A DNA stretch of 64,000 nucleotides from CAVQDV01 sp963711375 (GTDB lineage Bacteria; Pseudomonadota; Gammaproteobacteria; Coxiellales; Coxiellaceae): assembly GCA_963711375.1 (NCBI GenBank), contig CAVQDV010000005.1, positions 248,001 to 312,000 on the forward strand, in the 5' to 3' direction. The notes below the pieces were generated by a model, which saw nothing but the letters and a program-made list of their open reading frames with translations, made no database searches and had not been told where the DNA came from. Within the stretch, counting starts at the first letter, position 1, and each line of letters begins with the position of its first letter. The translations under genes were made by a program, and so were the position numbers. Shown here in pieces: positions 52,453 to 62,241 of this stretch.

Positions 52453-53346
52453 ATGAGAAATGAATTACTTACTGGATATATTATTAATAACATAGGAAAA
52501 ACAGTAAAGTGGGATATTGAAAAAGCCAAAAAAGTAGGTAGAACTGATGATAAAATTTTTTCTGTTTTAATGTCCTTTAAGGATGCAGAGGCTAATAAAA
52601 ATGTTTTGGAGGAAGAGGCTGAGAAGGACGGTCTACATAAATTTGAAAATGGAGCTATCATAATTTCAAACTCTAAAATCGAATCAGATAAATTTCACTT
52701 GGTTATACTGAAAAATAAAATTAATTTCAAATTTGAATGGGATTACCATAAACGAGAAGCAATTCTCCGTGTTTTAGAGGGATTCTCTCTGATAAATAAC
52801 AAAGACCACCCTATGTGTCTTTGCCATTCTTACTACTCTAATGATCATTCCATCATGCTTGGATATACAAAATGGGGGTCGAAATATGGTTGGAAAATTA
52901 CAGGAAGCGTTCAGAAGCGTCTCATTAAAATTATGTCGCATTTTGAACTCAATACCTTTGGCATAGCACAAAATAATTCACCATTGGACAATTTTCATAT
53001 AAATCTCCACATTCAATACGCGTTTTTTGTGCCTATACTAGGTCTCAATAATGATCTGAAAGTCTTTATGAAATTGCTGTGGATAATAAAAATGCAAAAG
53101 GAACTCCAAATTCCTACTTTTTCTTCAGATTTGCTATGGGGCAAGATTTTTTACAGTTTTCTCACAATCCGCAGTCTGCAATTCATCCAAGATACCGCTC
53201 CGAAAGAAGTGCTTGGAACTTTTTTTAGACCATTTAAAAGCCCTTCGATGCACCAATCTCGGAATAATGCCCCTGTGAAGCCTTTGACTTTTTCGCAATT
53301 CATCGACGATATCGAAACAAAAACACCCCCACAGCCCAAGCTTTAA
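52453..53346 (+). CDS. Uncharacterised protein
   Basis: A 297-residue protein of no recognised family. ATG 52453 follows GCGGAGGATGATGTC, a strong ribosome site, so I prefer it over the longer frame from 52342, whose extra 37 residues are hydrophobic but lack one. The sequence is Lys/Phe/Ile-rich and mostly soluble, with Trp-rich spots (WDYHKREAILRVLEG, YTKWGSKYGWKI) and a Pro-rich tail (FRPFKSPSMHQSRNNAPVKP). No signal peptide. A lone gene between a REP hairpin and recO, with 272 bp of empty spacer after it. A secreted effector is possible but unsupported. Confidence 0.6.
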   Translation: MRNELLTGYIINNIGKTVKWDIEKAKKVGRTDDKIFSVLMSFKDAEANKNVLEEEAEKDGLHKFENGAIIISNSKIESDKFHLVILKNKINFKFEWDYHKREAILRVLEGFSLINNKDHPMCLCHSYYSNDHSIMLGYTKWGSKYGWKITGSVQKRLIKIMSHFELNTFGIAQNNSPLDNFHINLHIQYAFFVPILGLNNDLKVFMKLLWIIKMQKELQIPTFSSDLLWGKIFYSFLTIRSLQFIQDTAPKEVLGTFFRPFKSPSMHQSRNNAPVKPLTFSQFIDDIETKTPPQPKL

Positions 53347-53618
53347 CCTGAAGGAATGCCCCCTCCTTATCCCACTCACTGCAGCTTTTCGAAAATAATA
53401 AATTAATCAAAAACCTACAATGAAAATTCTGTAGTGTAATTTTAAAGATGCCATTTTCAAAAAAAATTCGTATGCTTTTGGGAGGGTGTTTTTGTGTATT
53501 TTAACTTTCTATGCTAAATAAAAGGAGTCATACTACCCATGCAATTACTCTGCAGAATTTTAATTGTAACTACTTGATAATTTATATATTAATTAATTTC
53601 TGCAGTGACTGGGACGTT

Positions 53619-54317
53619 TCAAAATAATTCTCTGCTTTTTAAGGGGCGGTCGCCTAGGTGGCGGCTGATGGCTAGGCGCATTATTTTTTTGGCGTCTTTT
53701 AGCACCTCGACATCAGTCCATTCGTCGTTGGCGATGGCTAGTAAATTTTTTCCCTGGAAAATTAGAGGATTTTCGATGGAACCTTGGTAGAGAACAAATC
53801 CGCGGTCTGGGTAAAATTGATATTTGGCTGAAGGGTCTATCGATTTTCGAGTTTCCGCCTCCATTTTTAAAGACAGGCCATAGCCCAATTGATCTAATAA
53901 TTGTTTTTCAAATTGACGTAAGGTTTTTGGAATAATGTCGGGATTTTCCAAATTTTTTAAGGCCTCTTCGTAACTTTGAAAAATATCCGGGTGCGGGTCA
54001 TCACGATGTAATAAACGCATTAATAATTCATTTAAATAAAATCCGCATAATAATGCAGGGCCTTCCAAACGAAAAGGCGCGCCGCATAATTCTACATTTC
54101 CCAAACTCATGAGCTCACCCCGACCAGACCAAGAGGCCAGCATGGGCGAAAAAGGCTGCAATTTCCCCTTATAACGCGATTTCATTCCGCGCGCGCTGCG
54201 AGCCAACACGGGCAAGCGCCCGTTCGAATGCGTTAATAATTCAACGATTAAACTCGTATTGCTAAAAGAACGGCTGTGAAGAACAAAGACGGGTTGAAGC
54301 GTAACGCGTTGCGACAT
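53619..54317 (-). CDS. recO: DNA repair protein RecO
   Basis: A 232-residue RecO, which loads RecA on gapped DNA with RecR. The OB-fold N-terminus has VFVLHSRSFSNTSLIVELLT and RGMKSRYKGKLQPFSPM. The helical body has GFYLNELLMRLLHRDDPHP and LRQFEKQLLDQLGYGL. It lacks the zinc Cys cluster, as do other gamma members. It overlaps the era stop by 1 bp (TAATG). pdxJ, which often follows, is absent. Confidence 0.93.
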   Translation of the reverse strand: MSQRVTLQPVFVLHSRSFSNTSLIVELLTHSNGRLPVLARSARGMKSRYKGKLQPFSPMLASWSGRGELMSLGNVELCGAPFRLEGPALLCGFYLNELLMRLLHRDDPHPDIFQSYEEALKNLENPDIIPKTLRQFEKQLLDQLGYGLSLKMEAETRKSIDPSAKYQFYPDRGFVLYQGSIENPLIFQGKNLLAIANDEWTDVEVLKDAKKIMRLAISRHLGDRPLKSRELF

Positions 54318-55213
54318 TAATCATACCCAAATTCGGCAAGGCTTTTTTTATCATCGGACCAGCCGGATTTTACCTTTACCCAAACCTGCAAAAATACCTT
54401 TTTATCAAAATACACTTCCATATCTTTTCGCGCGCTTTGAGCTATTTTTTTTAAGGCGCCGCCCTCTTTTCCGATAACAATCGCTTTTTGACTATCACGC
54501 TCCACCCAAATTAAAGCGGCAATTCGGATGATTTTTTCTTCATCCTTGAAAGCTTCGATCGTCACAGTTAAGGCATAAGGCAATTCTTCGCCCAAAAATC
54601 GCGTTAATTTTTCGCGCAAAATTTCGGAAGCCACAAAAGAATTGCTGCGATCGGTAAATTGCTCCGGCGGATAGAAAGGCGCATTTTCAGGCAGGACATC
54701 AACAATTTCTGTTAGCAAAGCCTCTAATTGTTCATTTGCTAAAGCGGACACAGGGATAACCTTCGCAAAATTAAATTGCTCATTCATTCTTTGCATCATC
54801 GGCAATAATTCCTGACGCGATTTAATTTTATCAATTTTGTTTATGACCAAAAACACCGGCTTTTCCAGTGTCATTACTAATTTCGCAACAGCCTCATCTT
54901 CCGCATCCCAGGAAAGGGCATCCACCACAAATAAGACTACATCCACATCCCGAAGCGTGCCAGACGCAATGCGATTCATATACCGATTCATTTGACGCGG
55001 CATGGTTTTGTGCATGCCCGGCGTATCCACAAAAATAATTTGCGCGTTATCCAATGTTTTAATGCCTAAAATACGATGTCGCGTGGTTTGCGGTTTACGC
55101 GAGGTAATACTCAGTTTTTTTCCGAGAATGTGATTTAAGAGCGTGGATTTTCCGACATTTGGTTTTCCCACAATAGCCACATAACCACAGCGATTTTCAT
55201 TCTGTTCTTGCAT
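54317..55213 (-). CDS. era: GTPase Era
   Basis: A 298-residue GTPase that binds the 3' end of 16S rRNA during 30S assembly. G1 is VGKPNVGKSTLLNH, G2 RKPQTTRH, G3 DTPGMH and G4 NKIDKI; the C-terminal KH domain has VIGKEGGALKKIAQSAR. ATG 55213 gives the normal N-terminus (MQEQNENRCGYVAIVG). A longer frame from 55303 overlaps rnc far more and is unlikely. It overlaps rnc by 17 bp and recO by 1 bp. Confidence 0.96.
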   Translation of the reverse strand: MQEQNENRCGYVAIVGKPNVGKSTLLNHILGKKLSITSRKPQTTRHRILGIKTLDNAQIIFVDTPGMHKTMPRQMNRYMNRIASGTLRDVDVVLFVVDALSWDAEDEAVAKLVMTLEKPVFLVINKIDKIKSRQELLPMMQRMNEQFNFAKVIPVSALANEQLEALLTEIVDVLPENAPFYPPEQFTDRSNSFVASEILREKLTRFLGEELPYALTVTIEAFKDEEKIIRIAALIWVERDSQKAIVIGKEGGALKKIAQSARKDMEVYFDKKVFLQVWVKVKSGWSDDKKSLAEFGYD

Positions 55214-55871
55214 TAAGAATATCCAATAATTTTTGTGCCGCTTCTTTTTCTGCCTTACGTCGGGAATTGCTTTCACCCAAAGTTTCGTAGGGAAGACCCA
55301 CAATGCTGCATGTCACATGAAACGTTTGTGCATGCGCTTTTCCCGACATTTTTGATTTATATTTTGGTAAAGGAAATTTTTGCGCCTGTGTCCATTCTTG
55401 CAAAGCGGATTTGGAATCCTTTTCCGGCTCTAAGGTGGCTAAATCATTAAATTGCTCACCGTACCAGCGCAAAACGCATTCGCGGCAGGCCTCCATTCCG
55501 GAATCCAAAAAAATAGCGCCAATTACAGCTTCAAATGCATCCGCTAAAATAGAATTGCGGCCACGACCACCGGTGCTCGCTTCGTTTGCCGCTAATTTTA
55601 AATACGCGCCTAATTCAAGCGATGCCGCTAAAGTGGCGATCATTTCGCCATTTACTAAAGCCGCTCGCATCCGAGAAAGTTGCCCTTCTTCGGCATCCGG
55701 CTGTCGCTGATAAAGTTCATGCGCAATAATGCAGCTTAAAACCGCATCGCCTAAAAATTCGAGACGCTCATTATTTTCACCGACAACACTGCGATGAGTA
55801 AGCGCCCGCTCGAGAAGGGCGGGATCACGAAACTCATGTCCAATCCGCTCATACAAAGGCGCCCACTTCAC
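55197..55871 (-). CDS. rnc: Ribonuclease III
   Basis: A 224-residue RNase III that processes double-stranded rRNA precursors and mRNAs. The nuclease signature NERLEFLGDAVLSCIIAHEL (residues about 34-53) and the second acidic site LADAFEAVIGAIFLDSG are intact. The C-terminal dsRNA-binding domain ends at GESNSRRKAEKEAAQKLLD. It starts with GTG at 55871, overlapping the lepA stop by 4 bp (GTGA). In most relatives lepB lies between lepA and rnc; here it does not. Confidence 0.96.
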   Translation of the reverse strand: MKWAPLYERIGHEFRDPALLERALTHRSVVGENNERLEFLGDAVLSCIIAHELYQRQPDAEEGQLSRMRAALVNGEMIATLAASLELGAYLKLAANEASTGGRGRNSILADAFEAVIGAIFLDSGMEACRECVLRWYGEQFNDLATLEPEKDSKSALQEWTQAQKFPLPKYKSKMSGKAHAQTFHVTCSIVGLPYETLGESNSRRKAEKEAAQKLLDILNARTE

Positions 55872-57670
55872 CCTTTGTCCCCTACTTTTAATACGGCTAA
55901 AAAGGCTTCTTGTGGAATAGCGACCTTGCCCACTTGTTTCATGCGCTTTTTACCGGCTTTTTGCTTTTCTAATAATTTTCGTTTACGCGAGACGTCGCCA
56001 CCGTAGCATTTTGCTATTACATTTTTCCGCAGCGCTTTAATGGTGGTTCGTGCGATGACTTTTACGCCGATAGAGGCTTGAATGGCAATTTCAAACATTT
56101 GTCTCGGAATTAATTCTTTTAATTTTTCAGTGACCGCACGACCTCGATAAGCTGCGTGATCGCGATGCACAATGCAAGAAAGCGCATCTACGCGTTCACC
56201 GCTGATTAGAAGATCTAATTTAATAAGATCCGCCGCCACAAAATGATGGAAACTATAATCCAAGGAAGCGTAACCGCGACTAATCGATTTTAAGCGATCA
56301 AAAAAATCTAAAATCACTTCGCTCATCGGAATTTCATAGGTGATTGAAACCTGATTCGTTAAATACAGAAGCTTTTTCTGGATGCCTCGGCGATCGATGC
56401 AAAGCGTAATAATATTTCCCACAAATTCTTGCGGCGTTAAAATATTCACTTCCGCAATAGGCTCGCGAATTTCTTGAATCATGCCCGCATCAGGTAAGCG
56501 ACTTGGATTATCGATGTGTAATAATTCGCCCTTTCGCGTCACCACTTCATAAATAACGGTGGGTGCCGTCACAATTAATTCGAGATCATATTCTCGTTCT
56601 AATCGTTCTTGCACAATTTCCATGTGCAGCATGCCTAAAAATCCGCAGCGAAAACCAAAGCCTAAAGCGTCCGAAGATTCTGGCTCATAAAAAAGAGCCG
56701 CATCATTTAATTTTAATTTCGCTAATGCATCGCGAAAGGCTTCAAAATCATCGGCACTGATTGGAAATAGTCCAGCAAATACTTGTGGCTGTATTTTTTT
56801 AAATCCAGGCAAAGCCGTCTCAGCAGAATTTTTGGGATGCGTTAAAGTATCGCCAACCGGCGCGCCGAAAATATCTTTAATTCCCGCCACCACAAATCCC
56901 ACGGCACCCACCGTTAATTCTGCTTGCGTGGTACGCTTGGGCGTGAAAATACCAACGGCATCAACAAGGTGATCTTTTCCCGTCGACATCACTCGAATTT
57001 TTTCGCCTGATTTTAAGACGCCTTGTTTCACTCTCACTAAAGAAACAACGCCCAAATAGGGATCGAACCAGGAATCAATAATTAAGGCCTGTAGAGGCGC
57101 ATTCGCATCGCCAGTGGGTGCTGGAATCACCTTGATTAATTGTTCCAATAATTCCGGCACACCAAGACCGGTTTTTGCAGAAACCTCTACGGCATCTTTT
57201 GCGTCTATGCCGATCACATCTTCAATTTCTTGTTTAACACGATTTGGATCGGCCTGGGGTAAGTCAATTTTATTTAAGACGGGCAGCACTTCTAGGCCTT
57301 GATCGAGCGCGGTGTAACAGGTTGCTACCGATTGGGCTTCAACCCCTTGGGCAGCATCGACCACTAATAAAGCGCCTTCACAGGCCGCTAAGGAGCGAGA
57401 AACTTCGTAGGCAAAATCGACGTGCCCCGGAGTATCAATAAAATTTAATTCGTAGGTTTTTCCATCTTTTGCCTTATAAAATAAGGTTACGCTCTGCGCC
57501 TTGATGGTAATTCCACGTTCGCGTTCAAGCTCCATGGAATCCAGCACCTGGGCCTTCATTTCGCGATCAGAAAGGCCGCCACACATTTGAATCAGGCGAT
57601 CAGCCAAGGTCGACTTGCCGTGGTCAATGTGGGCGATAATGGAAAAATTTCGGATAAGCTCTAAGTTCAT
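55868..57670 (-). CDS. lepA: Elongation factor 4 LepA
   Basis: A 600-residue translational GTPase that acts on stalled or back-translocated ribosomes. G1 is AHIDHGKSTLADRLI, G3 DTPGHVDF and G4 NKIDLP; the special C-terminal domain ends with VSRKRKLLEKQKAGKKRMKQ. I place the start at ATG 57670 (MNLELIRNFSIIAHIDHG), which matches family length; frames from 57679 or 57697 add a few residues without support. No clear ribosome site. It heads lepA-rnc-era-reco, all overlapping. Confidence 0.96.
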   Translation of the reverse strand: MNLELIRNFSIIAHIDHGKSTLADRLIQMCGGLSDREMKAQVLDSMELERERGITIKAQSVTLFYKAKDGKTYELNFIDTPGHVDFAYEVSRSLAACEGALLVVDAAQGVEAQSVATCYTALDQGLEVLPVLNKIDLPQADPNRVKQEIEDVIGIDAKDAVEVSAKTGLGVPELLEQLIKVIPAPTGDANAPLQALIIDSWFDPYLGVVSLVRVKQGVLKSGEKIRVMSTGKDHLVDAVGIFTPKRTTQAELTVGAVGFVVAGIKDIFGAPVGDTLTHPKNSAETALPGFKKIQPQVFAGLFPISADDFEAFRDALAKLKLNDAALFYEPESSDALGFGFRCGFLGMLHMEIVQERLEREYDLELIVTAPTVIYEVVTRKGELLHIDNPSRLPDAGMIQEIREPIAEVNILTPQEFVGNIITLCIDRRGIQKKLLYLTNQVSITYEIPMSEVILDFFDRLKSISRGYASLDYSFHHFVAADLIKLDLLISGERVDALSCIVHRDHAAYRGRAVTEKLKELIPRQMFEIAIQASIGVKVIARTTIKALRKNVIAKCYGGDVSRKRKLLEKQKAGKKRMKQVGKVAIPQEAFLAVLKVGDKG

Positions 57671-57716
57671 GCCGGCCATATTAGCAAGAGCTGGCAAAAA
57701 GGGAAAGCGGGAGGTG

Positions 57717-59732
57717 CTAAAGTATTACGCACCGATCAAAACAGCCGTCCTTTTTAGGTTTCGGTTCATCATCGAGGAGGTGATCTTCATTTATCTGCTT
57801 AGGTTGTGCAAATAGTCCTAAAGGACTATCAGAAAGTAATACAAGTTTAGAGTCTTCTCCTCCAGAATCGGAGGTAGTTGCCGCATCAATAGTTCTGCTT
57901 CCCGGTGTGTAGTTTGAAATTTGGATTTTCTTAAAACTAAGCAGAAATGCTCGAGCCGGAGTGGTTGCTGCTAAGGCACAAAAAAGAAGATTTTGGAAAG
58001 CATTTGCACCAGAAACGCACAAAGAAAAAATAGAAAACTTATCCGCTAAACCTTGGGCGATATACCAAAAAATATTAGTCACCTTATAGGTACTTCCTGC
58101 TGTCAGAATGAAGAGATCCGTATTAGCGAAGAAAACGGCGGCATCGATGATTCCCGTTACTAGGATGGCGCCCACCAATACTTTTTCAGCTCTAGTCATT
58201 TTGTCTCGGTCTGGGGCTTTTTCTACTGCAATATACTCACCTTCTACCCCATTAGATTTTTTCTTTTTGCAACTACAACAAGAAAACCAATCCACAAATT
58301 TTTGGAACATCGATGGAAAAGCCGTGAGCCCATAAAATACCCCGCTCGCGGGGGCTTGAGCCAGAGCATAGAAACCGCCCAAGGTATCGACAAATCCAGG
58401 CAACTGCAGGTTCTGTGCTGATGGAATTAACCAGCCAATTTGTTGCCCAATTTTTTCAAAACCTCGTAATCCAAAGTTATCAGCAAAACCATATCCATAC
58501 ATTCCCACTACCGCTGTAATACTCAAAGCTGCTGCTCCAGGGACAATTACATTAAAAATAGAAGGCCAACGCCAATATCGGATTCGCAAAATAAGCGAGT
58601 CTATAAAAGCATAAGCGACACTGACTTTAAAAGCATCATTCACCCTTACACGGCCTAATACTAATAAAATAGAAGGTATCAAAATAAGAATACGAACGGC
58701 TACCGAGAGGTCTGGATGATCAACATTAAAAACCCTCGTCAAACTAACAAAACTCCCTAAACCCATCAGAAGATCCGCTAGACACCGAATTGTAATAAAA
58801 CGAAAGGCTTTTGCAGGAATAAAAATAATGTCCCACCGCGACCAAGGGGTTTCAATTGGAGAATTAATTTGAAAGCGGCCAAAGTTAAGAGTGTTCATAT
58901 TTAAGCGGTAAATGCTATGTCTAAAATTTGAGTTTTCTTCAAAATCTAGCTCAACATTCTGTTCATCAGGAGTTGCGATATGAATAATACGAACATAGGG
59001 AGGACGTGAATCCTCTTTAATTCTCTTAGACTCATAAGCCTTTGCTTCAAAAATAATATCCTGAGAATCGGTTTTAAATTGAATACGATTTCCATGCGCC
59101 CCCTGCAAAACCCGTTCTATAAATCTAAAATTAGAGTTGCGCCTCTCAACAATCTCTTTAGGAACCAAGACGAAAATTTGGTCTGAATCTCGATTAAAAA
59201 CCTCCTTCTCTATGTCCAATCTTGCATGGACAAGCCTTAAGAAATTATCTTCTTCCTTTGTCATTTCACGTCCTAAGCGCTCCAACGCAATTGCAACGCT
59301 ATTTCGTAAGGTAGCGAGGGAGTGAAAGCGTGAAAAAATGGCTAAAAGCCCAGAAGACAAAGCAGTAGTTCCTAAAACTGGCCAAAAAACAGCTGGGCCT
59401 AGAAAGTCCTCCAACGTAATATTTGTAGAATTTTCGGCTGGCATTTTGGTAATATTTTGGAGTATCGTAGAATTTGTGGAGCTTGAAATAATGCCCTGCC
59501 CAACCGTGAAATCAATAAGGGATCTGGAGTTGAGCGCCATTATGGTTAATGCTGTAGAAATAGCGAAGGGCCAGGTGCTCAAAGCGCCTTTGAGAGTTTT
59601 ACCCCCATGGGCTTTCGTAAAGTCATACAATCTTTTAGGAGTATCAGTTTCAAAATCACAACTCAATGCTTTCGGAATATTGTCATCTTGAATTGGAATT
59701 AGAGCCTTTTCTTCCTCTAGATTTTCCTTCAT
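57717..59732 (-). CDS. Multi-pass membrane protein ending in a CaaX prenylation box
   Basis: A 671-residue protein of no recognised family. The N-terminus is cytosolic, with membrane segments near 50-72 and 110-135. A soluble, charged domain at about 140-315 follows, then about six more segments between 325 and 615 (for example SIFNVIVPGAAALSITAVVG, VGAILVTGIIDAAVFFAN). The loop FSCCSCKKKKS is a Cys/Lys cluster. The tail is acidic, then PKPKKDGCFDRCVIL: Cys-Val-Ile-Leu at the very end is a perfect CaaX box of the geranylgeranyl type. Bacteria lack CaaX prenylation, so this suggests host modification after secretion (inference). Lone gene, 46 bp after lepA. Confidence 0.7.
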   Translation of the reverse strand: MKENLEEEKALIPIQDDNIPKALSCDFETDTPKRLYDFTKAHGGKTLKGALSTWPFAISTALTIMALNSRSLIDFTVGQGIISSSTNSTILQNITKMPAENSTNITLEDFLGPAVFWPVLGTTALSSGLLAIFSRFHSLATLRNSVAIALERLGREMTKEEDNFLRLVHARLDIEKEVFNRDSDQIFVLVPKEIVERRNSNFRFIERVLQGAHGNRIQFKTDSQDIIFEAKAYESKRIKEDSRPPYVRIIHIATPDEQNVELDFEENSNFRHSIYRLNMNTLNFGRFQINSPIETPWSRWDIIFIPAKAFRFITIRCLADLLMGLGSFVSLTRVFNVDHPDLSVAVRILILIPSILLVLGRVRVNDAFKVSVAYAFIDSLILRIRYWRWPSIFNVIVPGAAALSITAVVGMYGYGFADNFGLRGFEKIGQQIGWLIPSAQNLQLPGFVDTLGGFYALAQAPASGVFYGLTAFPSMFQKFVDWFSCCSCKKKKSNGVEGEYIAVEKAPDRDKMTRAEKVLVGAILVTGIIDAAVFFANTDLFILTAGSTYKVTNIFWYIAQGLADKFSIFSLCVSGANAFQNLLFCALAATTPARAFLLSFKKIQISNYTPGSRTIDAATTSDSGGEDSKLVLLSDSPLGLFAQPKQINEDHLLDDEPKPKKDGCFDRCVIL

Positions 59733-59836
59733 AAAAAAACCCTCTGTTTACAGTACTCGCTGATGGTAGCAAAAAAAAAGAACTCAAGAAGAATTATTTC
59801 CTTAACGTTTTATTAAGAAAGACTGAAAAGGCGAAT

Positions 59837-61141
59837 TTATATAAAAAACCCCGGTTCCCCTTCGCAAGCCTGATAATTATCTGCAATCGCAAAGCCCACT
59901 ACGCTGATTAAATCTTCACCATAAAAAATTAAAGGGATTCTTTCGCGTTCCCAAGGGGGGATTTTCCAGAAATGAAATAATTTTTTTAGGGCCTGGGTTT
60001 GGCCATGCCATTTAATAGTTTCCCCACCCTGGCGAAATCGGACACTGATTTTTTTAAAATCTAAATTTGAATGAATGCCCTTACCCATTTTTTTTTCGGC
60101 TGCAAGAATTCCAAGATCGTTCGGTAATTTCAGCGCTTGCTCGAAATTCCAGTGTAAAATAAGGCTTGAATCAAAATCGGGGAGCCTTTGAATTAAATAA
60201 ATCCGGCCCTGAAAGCGATGCAGTTCAATGGCCTTCCAGCGGATGCAGGGATTTTTGTCCGATTTTGAGAGAAAAATTGTGTCGATAATTTGTTGGAGTC
60301 TTTTACGGTCTGGCATCAATGCTTTATTTAGCTGGAAAAAGCGCCTTAGGGCATTTTTTTGACGCAATGTTGACAGTGAAAGTAGGGGATCAATTTTGAG
60401 CTGATTCGGATATGCCGTTAATGCAGGCACTAAATCCAAATCGGCAAGATTCTCAAATAATTCGGCATCTTCAGAGAAAGAATGCGCCGCTTGCATTAGG
60501 TGGGTATTCACCGCGGGCCAGCGAATTTTTAAACGCGGAAAAATGGCCTGCCGCAAAAAATTTCGATCAAAGCGTTCATCTCGGTTACTCTCGTCTTCGA
60601 TCCATAATAAATTATGCTGGAGTGCATATTCATGTAAATTTTCGCGAGAAAAATTTAAGAGCGGTCGAATATGTTCGCTATGGCCTAAGATTTTTTTAAC
60701 GGGCATTGCGCTTAAGCCTTTTTTTCCAGCGCCTCGAAATAATTGCAAGAGCACAGTTTCGGCTTGATCACTTTGTGTGTGGGCCGTTAAAAGAACCTCA
60801 TTTTCTTCGAGATTTTTTGCAAAAACCTGATATCGTTTTTTTCTGGCTTCTGCTTCGAGCCCGTGCTTGGCGTGAAGATCGAGTGAGACTTTTTTCATGA
60901 TAAAAGGTAAGGAATAGGCTTTGCAGAGTTGCGCGCAAAATTTATCCCAGGCATCGGCGTTTGGACTTAGGCCATGATGAATATGGATGACTCGGATTTT
61001 GTTATTGGTATGTTGGCTGTCTTTAAAATGATTTAATAAATGCAATAAGACGCAGGAATCTAGTCCGCCGCTTAGGGCTAGTAGGTAATTTTGGTGCGGG
61101 CATAGTTGCTGCAATATTTTTGAAAAATTTTCGTAAAGCAT
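59837..61141 (-). CDS. tilS: tRNA(Ile)-lysidine synthetase
   Basis: A 434-residue N-type ATP pyrophosphatase that turns C34 of tRNA(Ile2) into lysidine. The PP-loop LALSGGLDSCVLLHLL is at residues about 21-36, followed by HIHHGLSPNADAWDKFC and LTAHTQSDQAETVLLQLFRGAG. The TilS substrate-binding and C-terminal domains follow. I use ATG 61141, which gives the normal N-terminus and has GAGGAA 12 bases upstream; a longer frame from 61234 overlaps accA and starts with low-complexity residues. It follows accA by 41 bp, as in many gammaproteobacteria. Confidence 0.95.
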   Translation of the reverse strand: MLYENFSKILQQLCPHQNYLLALSGGLDSCVLLHLLNHFKDSQHTNNKIRVIHIHHGLSPNADAWDKFCAQLCKAYSLPFIMKKVSLDLHAKHGLEAEARKKRYQVFAKNLEENEVLLTAHTQSDQAETVLLQLFRGAGKKGLSAMPVKKILGHSEHIRPLLNFSRENLHEYALQHNLLWIEDESNRDERFDRNFLRQAIFPRLKIRWPAVNTHLMQAAHSFSEDAELFENLADLDLVPALTAYPNQLKIDPLLSLSTLRQKNALRRFFQLNKALMPDRKRLQQIIDTIFLSKSDKNPCIRWKAIELHRFQGRIYLIQRLPDFDSSLILHWNFEQALKLPNDLGILAAEKKMGKGIHSNLDFKKISVRFRQGGETIKWHGQTQALKKLFHFWKIPPWERERIPLIFYGEDLISVVGFAIADNYQACEGEPGFFI

Positions 61142-61182
61142 TTGTTTGGCAGTTCCTCGATGACATTTTGTTGGGTCATTTC

Positions 61183-62160
61183 TTAGGCATCTGAGGGGAT
61201 TATTGGCGTCGCTCTTTTGCCTTTTGCGGTCCAATATTGATATCGACGCTCCACTAATTGATCCTTGGTGAGTTTTTTTAATTTTATTAAATGCGATACC
61301 AGACGACCTTTAATGTTCGCAGACATTTGTTCCACATCGCTGTGGGCACCACCCAATGGCTCTGGTATTATTTCATCGATTAAATTCATCGAGAGCAATC
61401 GAGGTGCCGTTAACCCCATCGCCTCTGCGGCAATTCCTGCTTTTTCTGCGCTCTTCCACAAAATCGAGGCACAGCCTTCGGGAGAAATAACTGAATAATA
61501 GCTATATTGCAGCATCAAAATTTTATCACCCACCCCAATGGCAAGCGCGCCGCCTGAGCAACCTTCTCCCAGCACCACACAAATAATGGGCACGGTGAGT
61601 TCTGCCATCTCATATAAATTGCGAGCAATCGCTTCGCTTTGATTCCGTTCTTCAGCACCAATTCCTGGAAAAGCCCCTGGCGTATCAATAAATGTAATAA
61701 TGGGAATACCGAATTTTTCCGCTAATTTCATCACTCGCAGCGCTTTTCGAAAATCTTCCGGCCGTGCCATACCAAAATTTCGTTTTATTTTTTCTTGTGT
61801 GGTTCTGCCTTTTTGGTGACCAATGACCATCACCGATTCGCCATCGAGCCTAGCAAGACCCGTGACTAGGGAATCACCCGCCCCGAAATGGCGATCACCA
61901 TGAAGCTCTGTAAAATCCGTGAAAATTCGTTCGATATAATCCAAGGTATAAGGACGCATGGGATGCCGCGCCATTTGCACAATTTGCTGTGCGGTTAATT
62001 TCGAAAAAATCGATTTCGTTAATAAATCTCGTTTTTCTTCAAGCTGGGTGACTTGGTCGGTAAGATTAAGATTGGAGCCGGCCCCCACGCGGCGCAATTC
62101 GTCGATTTTTTCCTGCAGCTCTGCAATGGGCTGCTCAAAGTCTAGGTAGTTCGTTACCAT
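61183..62160 (-). CDS. accA: Acetyl-CoA carboxylase carboxyltransferase alpha
   Basis: A 325-residue AccA, which with AccD transfers the carboxyl group from biotin to acetyl-CoA, the first step of fatty-acid synthesis. Typical pieces are YLDFEQPIAELQEKIDELR, RHPMRPYTLDYI, LHGDRHFGAGDSLVTGLARL, FIDTPGAFPGIGAEERNQSE and VLGEGCSGGALAIGVGD. The length matches E. coli (319). It is divergent from the PEP-utilising gene, with a 156-bp spacer. Confidence 0.98.
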   Translation of the reverse strand: MVTNYLDFEQPIAELQEKIDELRRVGAGSNLNLTDQVTQLEEKRDLLTKSIFSKLTAQQIVQMARHPMRPYTLDYIERIFTDFTELHGDRHFGAGDSLVTGLARLDGESVMVIGHQKGRTTQEKIKRNFGMARPEDFRKALRVMKLAEKFGIPIITFIDTPGAFPGIGAEERNQSEAIARNLYEMAELTVPIICVVLGEGCSGGALAIGVGDKILMLQYSYYSVISPEGCASILWKSAEKAGIAAEAMGLTAPRLLSMNLIDEIIPEPLGGAHSDVEQMSANIKGRLVSHLIKLKKLTKDQLVERRYQYWTAKGKRATPIIPSDA

Positions 62161-62241
62161 GCTGAAATCCTACTTTATTCAGTTGGGCCTACTTTACCAT
62201 ATTGAGAAAAGCGGAGCCAGGCGCTTAAGAAACGAAAATTC

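Noticed and set aside
52170..52661. A 163-codon minus-strand frame opposite the orphan protein
   Set aside because: Ser/Leu-rich antisense shadow; the plus-strand frame has a strong ribosome site and better composition.
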